This document shows positions 54,850-64,000 of a stretch of DNA of 64,000 nucleotides, piece by piece. The DNA lies in contig JAHCAU010000002.1 of the NCBI GenBank assembly GCA_019634715.1, positions 62,001-126,000 on the forward strand, given 5' to 3'. This stretch comes from Lysobacter sp. Lineage in GTDB: Bacteria; Pseudomonadota; Gammaproteobacteria; Xanthomonadales; Xanthomonadaceae. The notes under the pieces are model-generated. The model did no database searches. It saw nothing but the letters and a program-made list of their open reading frames with translations, and was not told the DNA's origin. Each line of letters starts with the position of its first letter. Position 1 is the stretch's first letter. The position numbers and the translations under genes were made by a program.

Positions 54850-55512
54850 ATGCCGGCATTGTCCCACTCTCCGCCCACCCAGACCGCAATGCCGTGGTAC
54901 CTCCTCGCGGCGGGACGCGCGGTGCTGGAGAGCGAGCAGACGGCGGTCGCCGATGCGCTGGCCGCGCACCCGGTGGTCGGGCTGCCCTGGCTGTGGCTGT
55001 CGCCGGTGGCCGATGGCGAGCGCCCGGATGGCCGCGGCCTGCGGTTGACCGGCAGCGGTTCGGGCTGGACCGGCGCGGTCGTCTGCAGCCTCCCGCTGCC
55101 GCTGGCGAGCGAGTCCCTCGGCGCGATCGTGGTGCAGCACCCCTGCTTCGCCGGGGCGGACGCGCGCGCGCAGCTCGTCGCGGAGTGCTCGCGGTTGCTG
55201 GTGCCGGGTGGGCGCCTGGCCGTGTTCGCACTGAATCCGCTCTCGCCTTACCGCCTGCGTCTGCGTCGCGGTCGCCCCTGCACCGAGGATCCCGCGACCT
55301 GGCGCCGCTGGATGGACGATGCCGGGTTGATGCCGGAAGCGTCGGCGCAGGGCATCGGCCCGCAGTGGTCGCCGATGGCCTCGCCCAGCCTGCAGTCCGG
55401 CCCGGGCTTGCGCGCAGCCTATCTCCAGCGCGCCGAAAAGCGCGCGATTCCGCTCACGCCGGTGCGCCTGCGCAAGCCCCTCGGGCTTGCCGATGGCGTG
55501 CCGGCCACCTGA
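54850..55512 (+). CDS. YafS-like methyltransferase-fold protein, SAM motif degenerate
   Basis: 220 residues. The pattern [21 protein letters not shown] and [26 protein letters not shown] resembles the back half of a class I methyltransferase (motifs II-III), but the glycine-rich motif I is not visible: the early part reads [19 protein letters not shown]. By position between gloB and rnhA it corresponds to E. coli YafS. It may not bind SAM. A TACAAT box lies 6 bases before the ATG, so a leaderless transcript is likely. Confidence 0.65.
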   Translation: MPALSHSPPTQTAMPWYLLAAGRAVLESEQTAVADALAAHPVVGLPWLWLSPVADGERPDGRGLRLTGSGSGWTGAVVCSLPLPLASESLGAIVVQHPCFAGADARAQLVAECSRLLVPGGRLAVFALNPLSPYRLRLRRGRPCTEDPATWRRWMDDAGLMPEASAQGIGPQWSPMASPSLQSGPGLRAAYLQRAEKRAIPLTPVRLRKPLGLADGVPAT

Positions 55513-55531
55513 TCCGACTCCGAAGCGCACG

Positions 55532-55993
55532 ATGAAACACGTTGAAATCCATACCGATGGCGCCTGCCTCGGCAACCCCGGCCCGGGCGGCTGGGCGGCG
55601 CTGCTGCGGTACCGGGAACGAGAGCGCGAACTCGCTGGCGGCGAAGCCCAGACCACCAACAACCGCATGGAGTTGATGGCGGCGATCGTCGGCCTCGAGA
55701 CCCTGAGTGAGCCCTGCCAGGTCACGCTGTTCACGGATTCGCAGTACGTCCGCCAGGGCATCACCGAATGGCTGCCCAACTGGGTCCGCCGCAACTGGAA
55801 GACTGCCGGCGGCGACCCGGTGAAGAACCGCGACCTGTGGGAGCGGCTGCACGCCGCGAGCCAGCGGCATGCGATCGACTGGCGCTGGGTCAAGGGCCAT
55901 TCCGGCGACCCGGACAACGAACGCGTCGATACCCTGGCCCGCGACCAGGCCACGTTGCTGAAGGATGCCGACCGCGAGGCGAGGCGCGCATGA
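55532..55993 (+). CDS. rnhA: Ribonuclease HI
   Basis: 153 residues with the catalytic carboxylates Asp9 ([16 protein letters not shown]), Glu47 ([10 protein letters not shown]), Asp69 (LFTDSQYV), Asp133 (ERVDTLA), and His123 ([11 protein letters not shown]). It removes RNA from RNA-DNA hybrids. ATG 55532 gives the standard N-terminus [10 protein letters not shown]. The stop overlaps dnaQ by 4 bp. Confidence 0.96.
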   Translation: MKHVEIHTDGACLGNPGPGGWAALLRYRERERELAGGEAQTTNNRMELMAAIVGLETLSEPCQVTLFTDSQYVRQGITEWLPNWVRRNWKTAGGDPVKNRDLWERLHAASQRHAIDWRWVKGHSGDPDNERVDTLARDQATLLKDADREARRA

Positions 55994-56709
55994 GGCAGAT
56001 CGTCCTCGATACCGAAACCACCGGCCTCGAATGGAAGAAGGGCAACCGCGTCGTCGAAATCGGCTGCGTCGAACTGATCGAACGCCGTCCGAGCGGGCGC
56101 ACCTGGCAGCAGTACATCCATCCGGACCGCGAGTTCGAGCCCGGCGCGCAGGAAGTGACCGGCCTGACCCTGGAATTCCTAGCCGACAAGCCCAGGTTCG
56201 CCGAGATCGCCGATGCCTTCCTCGATTTCGTCCGCGACGCCGAGCTGATCATCCACAACGCCGCGTTCGACGTCGGCTTCCTCGATTACGAACTCTCGCG
56301 GCTCGGTCCGCAGTATGGCCGCCTGAGCGACCACGTCGCGGGCGTGGAAGACTCGCTCCTCCTCGCCCGGCAGCGCTATCCCGGCCAGCGGAACTCGCTG
56401 GACGCCCTGTGCAAGCGCCTGGGGGTCGACAACACCCATCGCCAGTTGCACGGCGCGCTGCTCGATTCGCAGTTGCTGGCCGAGGTCTATCTCGCGCTGA
56501 CCTCGGGGCAGAGCGAGATCGGCTTCGGAGCGCCGGTAGCGGACGAGGAGGGCGGGACGGGGATGGCCGTGGTCGCTTTCACGGCGGAGGGCCTGGACCC
56601 CGCGCTGCGCCCGCGGGTACGGGTGGGCGAGGACGAACTGGCCGCGCATGTCGCCCGGGTCGAGGCGCTCTTCAAGAAATCCGGCCGCAACCTCTGGGAA
56701 CCCGCCTGA
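55990..56709 (+). CDS. dnaQ: DNA polymerase III epsilon subunit, 3'-5' exonuclease
   Basis: 239 residues of the DEDDh exonuclease family. Exo [12 protein letters not shown] (Asp7, Glu9), Exo II around [14 protein letters not shown], and Exo III with [19 protein letters not shown] (His, Asp). The C-terminal 60 residues include the polymerase-binding tail. It proofreads during replication. It overlaps rnhA by 4 bp in a fixed pairing. Confidence 0.95.
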   Translation: MRQIVLDTETTGLEWKKGNRVVEIGCVELIERRPSGRTWQQYIHPDREFEPGAQEVTGLTLEFLADKPRFAEIADAFLDFVRDAELIIHNAAFDVGFLDYELSRLGPQYGRLSDHVAGVEDSLLLARQRYPGQRNSLDALCKRLGVDNTHRQLHGALLDSQLLAEVYLALTSGQSEIGFGAPVADEEGGTGMAVVAFTAEGLDPALRPRVRVGEDELAAHVARVEALFKKSGRNLWEPA

Positions 56710-56752
56710 GCGCGCGCCTGGACGGCCCAGGCTGCCATCCGTCCGCGTTGTC

Positions 56753-56781
56753 TTGAATCGGACCGTACGTTACGGTACATA
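56753..56781 (+). promoter_or_regulatory. Candidate promoter with an operator-like palindrome
   Basis: TTGAAT (-35) and TACATA (-10) are 17 bp apart, and the spacer holds the perfect palindrome ACCGTA-CGT-TACGGT (56762-56776), whose last base is the first of the -10. Such a layout suits a repressor. The gene it would drive starts at 56922. Confidence 0.45.
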
Positions 56782-56921
56782 GCTGAACGAAATGAACGAG
56801 AGGCGCGTCACGGGCGCGCAGGACGTACCGGCTCCGCGCCCGCGCAGTGCCGGCCGACCCACCGGAAACCCACCGCTGGCCCCCGCCTGCGGTATCCCAT
56901 GGAAACGATAAGGAGTAGGGC

Positions 56922-57227
56922 GTGAAGAAGACAGTACTCGCCGCCGCGGTGGTGATCGCCGCATCGGTCATCGGTTCGGCGCAGGCCGGTACCTACAAGG
57001 TGGTCCCGTACGGCAACAATCCCTTCCTGTTCTGCAAGCACGGCATGCCCAGCGACGGCTGGGTCTCGCTGGGCGATGGCAAGTGGCGCAAGATCGTGAA
57101 GCGCCCGAACAAGCGCTGGATCTCCACCTTCGAGGACGTCTGCAGCACCCGCAACGGCCGCGACATCACCCCGGATCCGGCCAACCAGCAGGCCGGCAAG
57201 GGTCAGGATCCGGCCTTCGTGCCCTGA
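56922..57227 (+). CDS. Small secreted protein of unknown function
   Basis: 101 residues from GTG 56922, with a strong AAGGAG ribosome site in front. A signal peptide (K-K-T-V-L-AAAVVIAASVIGSAQA) is cut near residue 22, leaving about 79 residues. The mature part has two cysteines (FLFCKHG and EDVCSTRNG) that may pair, and a lysine-, arginine- and tryptophan-rich centre (DGKWRKIVKRPNKRWI). I do not recognise a family. It has its own promoter candidate with a palindromic site and its own terminator, so it is a separate unit between dnaQ and rmlB. Confidence 0.65.
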   Translation: MKKTVLAAAVVIAASVIGSAQAGTYKVVPYGNNPFLFCKHGMPSDGWVSLGDGKWRKIVKRPNKRWISTFEDVCSTRNGRDITPDPANQQAGKGQDPAFVP

Positions 57228-57275
57228 TTTCCCGAGTCGCTGTTCCACCGCCACAAGCGCGTCAGGCAACACCCG

Positions 57276-57309
57276 AAACCCGGATGCGTTCCACGCATCC
57301 GGGTTTTTT
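57276..57309 (+). terminator. Intrinsic terminator of the small secreted protein gene
   Basis: AAACCCGGATGCG, a TTCCA loop, the exact complement and a TTTTTT tail. Confidence 0.9.
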
Positions 57310-57347
57310 CGTTCATGGCCGGTCCGGGGCCGGCATGGCGAGGCCTG

Positions 57348-57353
57348 TACAAT
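57348..57353 (+). promoter_or_regulatory. Candidate -10 box of the rml operon
   Basis: TACAAT (5 of 6) lies 35 bases before the rmlB start, directly after the preceding terminator. No clear -35 is seen. Confidence 0.4.
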
Positions 57354-57387
57354 GCCGCGTCCCTTTTCACGGTAGGCAGGAGCGCAC

Positions 57388-58443
57388 GTGTCGACATGGT
57401 TGGTGACCGGCGGAGCCGGTTTCATCGGTGGCAATTTCGTGCTGGATGCGGTGTCGCGCGGCGTTCGCGTGGTCAACCTCGACCTGCTGACCTACGCCGG
57501 CAATCCGGACACCCTCGCGGCGATCACGGCCCATGCGGGATACCGCTTCGTGCAAGGGGACATCGGCGACCGCGCCCTCGTCGCCGCATTGCTGGCCGAG
57601 CACCGGCCGGACGCGATCGTCAACTTTGCTGCCGAAAGCCATGTCGACCGTTCGATCGACGGCCCGGCCGCGTTCGTGCAGACCAATGTCGTCGGCACGC
57701 TCGGCCTGCTCGAATGCGCACGCGATTACTGGAAGTCGCTCGAAGGCGAGGCGCGCGACGCCTTCCGCTTCCTGCATGTATCGACCGACGAGGTCTACGG
57801 TTCACTCGGCGAGACCGGCAAGTTCACCGAAACCATGCCCTATGCGCCCAATTCGCCGTATTCCGCGTCGAAGGCCGCGTCCGACCACCTGGTCCGCGCC
57901 TTCCATCACACCTACGGCCTGCCGACGCTGACCACCAACTGCTCGAACAACTACGGCCCGTTCCAGTTCCCCGAAAAGCTCATTCCGCTGATCATCGCCA
58001 GGGCGCTGGCCGGCGATGCCCTGCCGGTCTATGGCGACGGCCGCAACGTGCGCGACTGGCTGTACGTGGGCGACCACTGCAGCGCGATCCGCGCCGTGCT
58101 CGAACGCGGCCGCGTCGGCGAGGTCTACAACGTCGGCGGCGACGCCGAGCGGGAGAACATCGTCGTCGTGAAGACGATCTGCGCGCTGCTGGATGCGCGC
58201 CGCCCGCTCGCCGATGGCCGTGCGCGCGAATCGCTGATCAGCTTCGTCAAGGACCGTCCCGGCCACGACCGCCGTTATGCCATCGATGCCACCAAGCTGA
58301 AGTCCGAACTGGGCTGGGCGCCGTCGCTGAGCTTCGAGCAAGGCATCGCACGCACCGTCGACTGGTATCTCGATCACCAGGACTGGGTGGGCCGCGTGCT
58401 CGACGGCAGCTATCGCCTCGAACGCATCGGGGGAGCCGCATGA
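57388..58443 (+). CDS. rmlB: dTDP-glucose 4,6-dehydratase
   Basis: 351 residues of the extended SDR family: NAD-binding [12 protein letters not shown], the STDEVYGS catalytic segment, and the [22 protein letters not shown] segment with the Tyr-x3-Lys pair. It makes dTDP-4-keto-6-deoxyglucose, the second step of dTDP-L-rhamnose synthesis. The start is GTG 57388, supported by AGGAG eight bases upstream; ATG 57396 is out of frame. It overlaps rmlA by ATGA. Confidence 0.95.
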   Translation: MSTWLVTGGAGFIGGNFVLDAVSRGVRVVNLDLLTYAGNPDTLAAITAHAGYRFVQGDIGDRALVAALLAEHRPDAIVNFAAESHVDRSIDGPAAFVQTNVVGTLGLLECARDYWKSLEGEARDAFRFLHVSTDEVYGSLGETGKFTETMPYAPNSPYSASKAASDHLVRAFHHTYGLPTLTTNCSNNYGPFQFPEKLIPLIIARALAGDALPVYGDGRNVRDWLYVGDHCSAIRAVLERGRVGEVYNVGGDAERENIVVVKTICALLDARRPLADGRARESLISFVKDRPGHDRRYAIDATKLKSELGWAPSLSFEQGIARTVDWYLDHQDWVGRVLDGSYRLERIGGAA

Positions 58444-59327
58444 CCGCGCGCAAGGGCATCATCCTTGCCGGCGGCTCCGGCACGCGGCTGTACCCGATCA
58501 CGCAGGCCGTGAGCAAGCAACTGCTGCCTGTCTACGACAAGCCGATGATCTACTACCCGCTCAGCGTGCTCATGCTGGCAGGCATCCGCGAAGTGCTGGT
58601 CATCAACACCCCGCACGAACAGGCCTTGTTCAAGGCCCTGCTCGGCGACGGTTCGGAGTGGGGCATGCGTATCGAATACGCCGTCCAGCCGAGCCCGGAT
58701 GGCCTGGCGCAGGCCTACCTCATCGGTCGCGATTTCGTCGATGGCCAGCCCAGCTGCCTCGTGCTCGGCGACAACATCTTCCACGGCCCGGGCCTCACCG
58801 CGATGCTGCGCGAGGCCGATGGCCTGACCCATGGCGCGACCGTGTTCGGCTACTGGGTACGCGATCCGGAGCGCTATGGCGTGGCCCAATTCGACGATAC
58901 GGGCAAGGTCGTCGGACTCGAAGAGAAACCCGACAAGCCGAAATCGAATTATGCCGTCACCGGTCTGTACTTCTACGATGGTCGTGCCAGCGAGTTCGCC
59001 GAGGGGCTGAAACCGTCGCCGCGCGGCGAGCTGGAAATCACCGACCTCAACCAGCGTTACCTCGAAGATGGTTCGCTGCACCTGCAGCGCCTCGGTCGCG
59101 GCTATGCCTGGCTCGACACCGGCACGCACCAGTCGCTGCTCGAAGCCTCGAACTACATCGAGACCATCGAAGCCCGCCAGGGCCTGCGCGTCTGCTGCCC
59201 GGAGGAAATCGCCTGGAACAATGGCTGGATCGATGCCGCCCAGCTCGAACGCCTCGCGAAGCCGCTCGCGAAGAACGGCTACGGCCAGTATCTGCTCGGC
59301 CTGGCCGAGCGCGGTTTCGTTCCCTGA
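58440..59327 (+). CDS. rmlA: Glucose-1-phosphate thymidylyltransferase
   Basis: 295 residues. The nucleotidyltransferase signature [16 protein letters not shown] is followed by [17 protein letters not shown], and the metal-binding Asp is in [10 protein letters not shown]. It makes dTDP-glucose from dTTP and glucose-1-phosphate, the first step of the route. The length matches the RmlA long form. It overlaps rmlB by 4 bp and precedes rmlC by 14 bp. Confidence 0.96.
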   Translation: MTARKGIILAGGSGTRLYPITQAVSKQLLPVYDKPMIYYPLSVLMLAGIREVLVINTPHEQALFKALLGDGSEWGMRIEYAVQPSPDGLAQAYLIGRDFVDGQPSCLVLGDNIFHGPGLTAMLREADGLTHGATVFGYWVRDPERYGVAQFDDTGKVVGLEEKPDKPKSNYAVTGLYFYDGRASEFAEGLKPSPRGELEITDLNQRYLEDGSLHLQRLGRGYAWLDTGTHQSLLEASNYIETIEARQGLRVCCPEEIAWNNGWIDAAQLERLAKPLAKNGYGQYLLGLAERGFVP

Positions 59328-59341
59328 CTTCCCGACACCCC

Positions 59342-59902
59342 ATGAAGATCATCGAAACCGACCTGCCGGGCTGCATCGTCATCGAACCTCAGGTGTTCGG
59401 CGACGACCGCGGCTTCTTCTACGAATCGTTCAATCGCGACAAGCTGGTCGCCGCCGGCCTGCACCTGCCCGAGTTCGTGCAGGGCAACGTGTCCTCATCG
59501 GTGCGCGGGGTGCTGCGCGGCCTGCATTACCAGTGGCCGAAGCCGCAGGGCAAGTTCGTCTCGGTGATCGAAGGCGAAGTCTGGGACGTGGCCGTCGACA
59601 TCCGTCGTGGCTCCCCGACCTTCGGCCGCTGGACGGCGGTGCTGCTCAGCGCGGAGAACAAGCGCCATTTCTGGATCCCGGAAGGCTTCGCGCACGGGTT
59701 CGCGACGCTGAGCGAACGCGCGGTGTTCTCCTACCTGTGCTCCGCGACCTACGATCGCGATGCCGATGCCGCGATCCGCTGGAACGATGCCGATCTCGCG
59801 ATCGACTGGCCCATCTCGGATCCGCAGTTGTCGGAGAAGGATGCCAGGGCGCCGTTCCTGGCCGACGTGCCCGAGGCGCGGCTGCCGATCTTCCCGGGCT
59901 GA
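59342..59902 (+). CDS. rmlC: dTDP-4-dehydrorhamnose 3,5-epimerase
   Basis: 186 residues of the RmlC cupin family: DDRGFFYESFN, NVSSSVRGVLRGLHYQ with the catalytic histidine (RGLHYQ), the V-x-D-I-R-R-G-SPTF strand, and IPEGFAHGF. It epimerises the keto sugar from RmlB at C3 and C5. It lies third in the operon. Confidence 0.95.
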   Translation: MKIIETDLPGCIVIEPQVFGDDRGFFYESFNRDKLVAAGLHLPEFVQGNVSSSVRGVLRGLHYQWPKPQGKFVSVIEGEVWDVAVDIRRGSPTFGRWTAVLLSAENKRHFWIPEGFAHGFATLSERAVFSYLCSATYDRDADAAIRWNDADLAIDWPISDPQLSEKDARAPFLADVPEARLPIFPG

Positions 59903-59909
59903 GGTCGCG

Positions 59910-60815
59910 ATGAAGATCCTGCTCTTCGGCGCCAATGGACAGGTCGGCCACGAGCTGCGGCGCAGCCTGGCGCCGCTGGGCGAGATCGTCGCGACCACCC
60001 GCAGCGGCCGGCTCGACGGCGGCGCCTGTGAGGTCGCCGATTTCGACTCGCCCGATGCCTTGCCTGCGCTGATCGAGCGCATCGCGCCGTCGCTGGTCGT
60101 CAACGCGGCCGCCTACACTGCGGTGGACAAGGCCGAATCCGACCGCGATGCCGCGTTCCGCGCGAATGGCGAAGCGCCGTCGCGCATCGCCGAGACCTGC
60201 GCGCGCATCGGCATCCCGCTGGTGCATTACTCGACCGACTACGTCTTCGATGGCACCGGCAACCGGCCGTATCGCGAAGACGATCCTACCGCGCCGCTCG
60301 GTGTCTACGGCGAGAGCAAGCTGGCGGGAGAGCAGGGCATCCGCGCCAGCGGCGCCGCGCACATGATCCTGCGCACCGCCTGGGTCTACGCGGCGCACGG
60401 GAAGAATTTCCTGCGCACGATGCTGCGGCTGGGCGCCGAACGCGACACCTTGGGCGTGGTCGCCGACCAGATCGGCACGCCGACCTCCGCCGGACTCATC
60501 GCCGATGTCACTGCAGTCCTCGTTCCGCGCATCGGTCCGGCCTCCGGTACCTGGCACCTCACCGCGAGCGGCGAAATCTCCTGGCATGCTTTCGCCGAGG
60601 CGATCTTCGCCGGTGCGGTCTCGCGCGGATTGCTGCCCCGGGCACCGACCGTCCATCCGATTTCGACCGCGGACTACCCCACTCCCGCGCGCCGCCCGGC
60701 CTATTCCCGGCTGGACACGTCCCGGCTGCGCGGCGATTTCGGCGTGGAACTCCCGGAGTGGCGGACGGTCTGCGACCATGTCCTCGACGACATCGCCGGA
60801 TCGACTTCCCGCTGA
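59910..60815 (+). CDS. rmlD: dTDP-4-dehydrorhamnose reductase
   Basis: 301 residues of the SDR family: LLFGANGQVGHELRR for NADPH binding, VNAAAYTAVDKAE, YSTDYVFDGTG, and YGESKLAGE with the Tyr-x3-Lys pair. It makes dTDP-L-rhamnose, used for lipopolysaccharide or other surface glycans. The rmlBACD order is complete, and rmlD follows rmlC by 7 bp. Confidence 0.95.
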   Translation: MKILLFGANGQVGHELRRSLAPLGEIVATTRSGRLDGGACEVADFDSPDALPALIERIAPSLVVNAAAYTAVDKAESDRDAAFRANGEAPSRIAETCARIGIPLVHYSTDYVFDGTGNRPYREDDPTAPLGVYGESKLAGEQGIRASGAAHMILRTAWVYAAHGKNFLRTMLRLGAERDTLGVVADQIGTPTSAGLIADVTAVLVPRIGPASGTWHLTASGEISWHAFAEAIFAGAVSRGLLPRAPTVHPISTADYPTPARRPAYSRLDTSRLRGDFGVELPEWRTVCDHVLDDIAGSTSR

Positions 60816-60894
60816 TCCTGTCCGGTCGCGATATTCGCTGTAGTCGATCAACACGTCCGTTCGCTGGACGTCCACACAGATCCATGGGGGATCC

Positions 60895-62883
60895 ATGAAG
60901 AACGCTGTCTCCGCACTCCTCGTCGCGATCGCGATCGCGATCGCGGCTCCGGCCTCGTTCGCGCAGGCGCCGAAGCCGCATGAGGTCGAGGATTTCATCC
61001 GCAAGCCGAAGTTCAACGACATCAAGATCTCGCCGACGGGCGAGTACTACGCTGCGACGGTCGCCGTGGAGCGCAAGACGATCCTCGTCGTGTTGCGCCG
61101 CTCGGATAACAAGCCGACGGCGCAAGTCCACATTCCCGGAGATCGCACGCATGTGGCCGGATTCTGGTGGGTCAGCGACAAGCGCATCGTCGTGAGCGCT
61201 GCCGAGAAGATCGGAGAGCAGGAAGAGCCCCGGCTGACGGGTGACCTGTACGCCGTGAATGCCGATGGCGGCAAGGGCGAATTGCTGGTCGGACAGACCC
61301 TTCAGGTCGACACGATGGGCACGAACATCCGCGGCAAGCGCCAGGAAGATGTCGCGGCCTTCCTGCTCGACGACCTACCGGCCGACGACAAGAACGTCCT
61401 GATCAAGGTCATACCATTCACTGCCGATCCCTACACGCGCGTCGAACGGATGGACACGTTCTCCGGTCGACGGGTTGCCGTCACCAGGGCGCCGGTGAGA
61501 AATGCCAGCTTCCTCACCGACAATGCGGGCGTCGTGCGTTTCGCGTGGGGACAGAAGACCGATCTCGTCGTCGAAACCTACTACCGCGCTGGCGAGGGCG
61601 ATGAGTGGAAGCTCGTCAGTACGAGTGACGTGGATGGACTGGCGGAGTATCCGTTGGGGTTCGCTCCCGACAACAAGACGGTATACATGCAGGTCCAGCA
61701 CAAGGAAGGCCCGGATTCGGTCGTTGCCTGGAACATCGATGCCAACGAACGCAAGGAAGTGCTTCGCGACGACGACACCGATCCGTATCCCGTTGCAGTC
61801 AACAACGTGCTGCATGGCGTCGGATTGATGGACGGCCTGCCCAGGAAAGTGTTCTTCGATGAACAGTCCGGCATCGCTCTGCTGCAGAGAAAGCTGGAGA
61901 AGGCTTTCCCAGGCCAGGCGGTCACCATCACTTCGGCGACCAGCGATGGCAAGCTGGTCATGGTGAAAGTCTGGAGCGATACCAACCCTGGCGATCTCTA
62001 TGTGTTCGATACGGTGGCGAACAAGGCCGATTATCTTGACAGCCTCAGCAACTGGATCGATCCGGCTGCGCTGGCCAGGGTCAAGCCGATCAGCTTCAAG
62101 GCGCGCGACGGACTGGATATTCACGGGTATCTGACTTCGCCTGCCGGCAAGGAAGCGCAAAACGCGCCATTGGTCGTGCTGGTCCATGGAGGCCCCTTCG
62201 GCGTCAGCGATGTCTGGGGATTCGACAGGGAGGCGCAACTCCTGGCGGCGCATGGCTACGCCGTGCTGCAGGTGAACTTCCGCGGCTCCGGCAATCACGG
62301 GTATGCGTTCCTCCACGCCGGCAGGCGGGAGTGGGGCGGCAAGATGCAGGACGACATCACCGATGCGACGAAGTGGGCCATCCAGCAGGGGATTGCGGAC
62401 CCGGACCGCATCTGCATCTACGGCGCCAGCTATGGCGGCTATGCATCGTTGATGGGTGTCGCCAAGGAGCCTGAGCTGTATCGATGCGCTGCCGGTTACG
62501 TGGGCCTCTACGATCTGCCAACGCTTCATACCGACGGCGATATCCGGGAAAGTCGGCGGGGCAAGAACGAAATCACCGAATGGCATGGATCAAGAGAACA
62601 GTTGGCCGCCGTTTCCCCCAATCGCCTGGCGAGCCGGATCAAGGTGCCGGTCTTCCTGGCGGCCGGCGGCCAGGACCGGCGTACGCCGATGAAGCACACC
62701 GAAATGATGGAAAAGGCGCTCCGTGCCGCCAATGTTCCGGTCGAGGCCATCTATTACCCGACGGAAGGCCACGGTTTCTACAAGACCGAGAACGAGCGCG
62801 AGTACTACGGCAAGCTGCTGGCCTTCTTCCAGCGCCACCTCGGTGGACGGGCGCCGGTGATCGTGGCGTCCGGGAAGAAGTGA
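60895..62883 (+). CDS. Secreted S9-family serine peptidase (acylaminoacyl/dipeptidyl peptidase type)
   Basis: 662 residues with a signal peptide ending near SFAQA (residue 24). The N-terminal half is beta-propeller-like (repeated strands such as PTGEYYAATVAVERKT); the C-terminal third is an alpha/beta hydrolase with Ser512 (GASYGGYAS), Asp594 (GGQDRRTP) and His626 (TEGHGF), preceded by LVHGGPFGV. It should cleave peptides in the periplasm. The signal peptide is coded by three tandem GCGATC units giving Ala-Ile repeats. Codon use is slightly less GC-rich than in neighbours. It stands alone, 79 bp after rmlD, with terminators after it. Confidence 0.88.
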   Translation: MKNAVSALLVAIAIAIAAPASFAQAPKPHEVEDFIRKPKFNDIKISPTGEYYAATVAVERKTILVVLRRSDNKPTAQVHIPGDRTHVAGFWWVSDKRIVVSAAEKIGEQEEPRLTGDLYAVNADGGKGELLVGQTLQVDTMGTNIRGKRQEDVAAFLLDDLPADDKNVLIKVIPFTADPYTRVERMDTFSGRRVAVTRAPVRNASFLTDNAGVVRFAWGQKTDLVVETYYRAGEGDEWKLVSTSDVDGLAEYPLGFAPDNKTVYMQVQHKEGPDSVVAWNIDANERKEVLRDDDTDPYPVAVNNVLHGVGLMDGLPRKVFFDEQSGIALLQRKLEKAFPGQAVTITSATSDGKLVMVKVWSDTNPGDLYVFDTVANKADYLDSLSNWIDPAALARVKPISFKARDGLDIHGYLTSPAGKEAQNAPLVVLVHGGPFGVSDVWGFDREAQLLAAHGYAVLQVNFRGSGNHGYAFLHAGRREWGGKMQDDITDATKWAIQQGIADPDRICIYGASYGGYASLMGVAKEPELYRCAAGYVGLYDLPTLHTDGDIRESRRGKNEITEWHGSREQLAAVSPNRLASRIKVPVFLAAGGQDRRTPMKHTEMMEKALRAANVPVEAIYYPTEGHGFYKTENEREYYGKLLAFFQRHLGGRAPVIVASGKK

Positions 62884-62892
62884 CGTTGCGAA

Positions 62893-62967
62893 CGACGAAG
62901 CCCGCGCAAGCGGGCTTCGTCGGAAAGCGCGGCGAAATCGACGCCCGGCCGGCAAGCCGGGCGTTTT
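62893..62967. terminator. Two hairpins between the S9 peptidase gene and pyrH
   Basis: A 13-bp perfect stem (CGACGAAGCCCGC/GCGGGCTTCGTCG, loop GCAA) at 62893-62922, then ACGCCCGGC/GCCGGGCGT with TTT at 62941-62967. The genes on both sides converge here. Confidence 0.8.
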
Positions 62968-62980
62968 CATGTCGCGGGAC

Positions 62981-63703
62981 TCAGCGGTTCGGCGTGACCA
63001 GCGTGCCGATGTTCTCGCCGCGCAGGATCTTCAGCAGGACGCCGGGCTGGCTCATGTCGAAGATGCGCAGCGGCAGGTCGCTGTCGCGGCAGAGGGCGAA
63101 CGCGGCCGTGTCCATGACCTGCAGGTTGCGGGCGATGACATCGTCGTAGGTCAGGGTGTCGTAGCGCACGGCGTCGGCGTGCTTCTTCGGGTCCTTGTCG
63201 TAGACGCCGTCGACCTTGGTCGCCTTCAGCAGCAGGTCCGCGCCGATCTCGATCGCGCGCAGCGCGGCACCGGAGTCGGTGGTGAAGAACGGATTGCCGG
63301 TACCGGCGGCGAAGATCGTGATCCGGCCCTTTTCGAGGTGGCGCACGGCACGGCGGCGGATGTAGTCTTCGCACACGTCGTTGATCTTGATCGCGCTCAT
63401 CACCCGGCACTTCGCCCCGAGTTTTTCCAGCGCGTCCTGCATCGCGAGCGCGTTGATGACCGTGGCGAGCATGCCCATCTGGTCGCCGGTGACCCGGTCC
63501 ATGCCGCCCGCGGCCAGGCCGGCGCCGCGGAAGATGTTGCCGCCGCCGATCACCAGGGCGATCTCGGCGCCGGCGTCGCGCACTTCGATGACCTCGCGCG
63601 CCAGGCGTCCGATGATCTTGGGGTCGATGCCGTAGTCCTCGTCGCCCATCAGGGCCTCGCCGGAAAGTTTGAGCAGGACGCGGCGATAGGCGAGTTGGGA
63701 CAT
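62981..63703 (-). CDS. pyrH: UMP kinase
   Basis: 240 residues of the amino-acid-kinase fold: [40 protein letters not shown] and [16 protein letters not shown] are standard. It phosphorylates UMP to UDP. Start ATG 63703 has a GGAG ribosome site eight bases upstream; a TTG at 63727 in the same frame would add eight residues and is less likely. Confidence 0.96.
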   Translation of the reverse strand: MSQLAYRRVLLKLSGEALMGDEDYGIDPKIIGRLAREVIEVRDAGAEIALVIGGGNIFRGAGLAAGGMDRVTGDQMGMLATVINALAMQDALEKLGAKCRVMSAIKINDVCEDYIRRRAVRHLEKGRITIFAAGTGNPFFTTDSGAALRAIEIGADLLLKATKVDGVYDKDPKKHADAVRYDTLTYDDVIARNLQVMDTAAFALCRDSDLPLRIFDMSQPGVLLKILRGENIGTLVTPNR

Positions 63704-63790
63704 GGCGGACTCCGGAGGTGATGACAAAACTGCGGAATTCTAACCCGTCGGGCGCGGAGCCCGGACTCGATTCGCGGATTCGCCGCGGAA

Positions 63791-64000
63791 TCAGGGCTCG
63801 TACACCGCGTAGAGCTTGCGTGCGGGTTCGAGGACTTCCCACACCCCCTGGAACCCGGCGGGGATGACGAAGCTGTCCCCGGCAGCGAGCTCGGCCACCG
63901 CGCCGTCGTCGCCTGTCAGGCGGATCCGGCCGGCCAGCATGTGGCACAGCTCATGCTCGGTGTAGCGCACCCGCCAGGCGCCGACATCGCCTTCCCAGAT
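63791..64000 (-). CDS. Cupin (DUF861/EutQ-like) domain protein, 5' end missing
   Basis: Seventy codons are open from the right edge to the TGA stop at 63791. The readable part includes VGAWRVRYTEHELCHMLAGRI, ELAAGDSFVIPAGFQG and [16 protein letters not shown] at the end, which is the C-terminal part of a small single-domain cupin of the DUF861 type. The function is unknown, and the start lies outside the window. Confidence 0.75.
   Translation of the reverse strand: MWEGDVGAWRVRYTEHELCHMLAGRIRLTGDDGAVAELAAGDSFVIPAGFQGVWEVLEPARKLYAVYEP

Overview
The window is about 64 kb of GC-rich chromosome with genes packed on both strands. It most likely comes from a member of the Xanthomonadaceae/Lysobacteraceae (Xanthomonas, Stenotrophomonas, Lysobacter, Luteimonas and relatives). 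Three things point there: proteins ending in a XVIPCD-like secretion domain, a long VirB7 lipoprotein carrying an N0-type domain, and gammaproteobacterial gene orders (tig-clpP-clpX-lon-hupB-ppiD, gloB-yafS-rnhA-dnaQ, phoB-phoR-ppk-ppx). The species cannot be named from sequence alone.

Layout. 0-1.2 kb: the end of a thiamine-diphosphate 2-oxoacid dehydrogenase. 1.3-4.4 kb: a candidate interbacterial killing cassette, made of a stand-alone XVIPCD-like protein, a putative immunity lipoprotein, and a Tle1-type (DUF2235) lipase ending in XVIPCD. 4.4-10.9 kb: ygfZ facing a complex II operon flanked by its assembly factors (DUF1674/SDHAF4-like, sdhCDAB, two uncharacterised genes, sdhE, ygfX). 10.9-12.9 kb: a Lol permease and lolD. 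13.4-18.2 kb: virB7-virB11 of a type IV secretion system (T4SS), with no virB1-B6 or virD4 in the window. 18.3-26.7 kb: a histidine phosphatase, mfd, acetyltransferases, a glycosyltransferase, a PAP2 phosphatase and a nitrilase-family amidase; a long inverted repeat supplies both stop codons of the last two, which converge. 26.8-30.5 kb: creBCD with a perfect Cre tag before creD. 30.6-39.9 kb: rlmJ, ppx, ppk, phoR, phoB (with a Pho box), vapBC and a BepA-like protease. 40.1-43.0 kb: a glutaredoxin, an AhpD-like protein, NAD-type isocitrate dehydrogenase and a BI-1 family membrane protein. 43.1-53 kb: five tRNA genes, then tig, clpP, clpX, lon, hupB, two tRNA genes and ppiD. 53-56.7 kb: fabI, gloB, a degenerate yafS-like gene, rnhA and dnaQ. 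56.9-60.8 kb: a small secreted protein and rmlBACD (dTDP-L-rhamnose). 60.9-64 kb: an S9 peptidase, pyrH and a partial cupin gene.

How it fits together. The most distinctive theme is a bacterium-killing T4SS. The toxin and immunity genes at 1.3-4.4 kb carry the address tag that this class of machine recognises, and the outer-membrane core complex (VirB7/9/10), VirB8 and the VirB11 ATPase are encoded 9 kb away. The other blocks are housekeeping: respiration, phosphate and polyphosphate control, envelope stress (Cre), protein quality control, and surface sugar synthesis.
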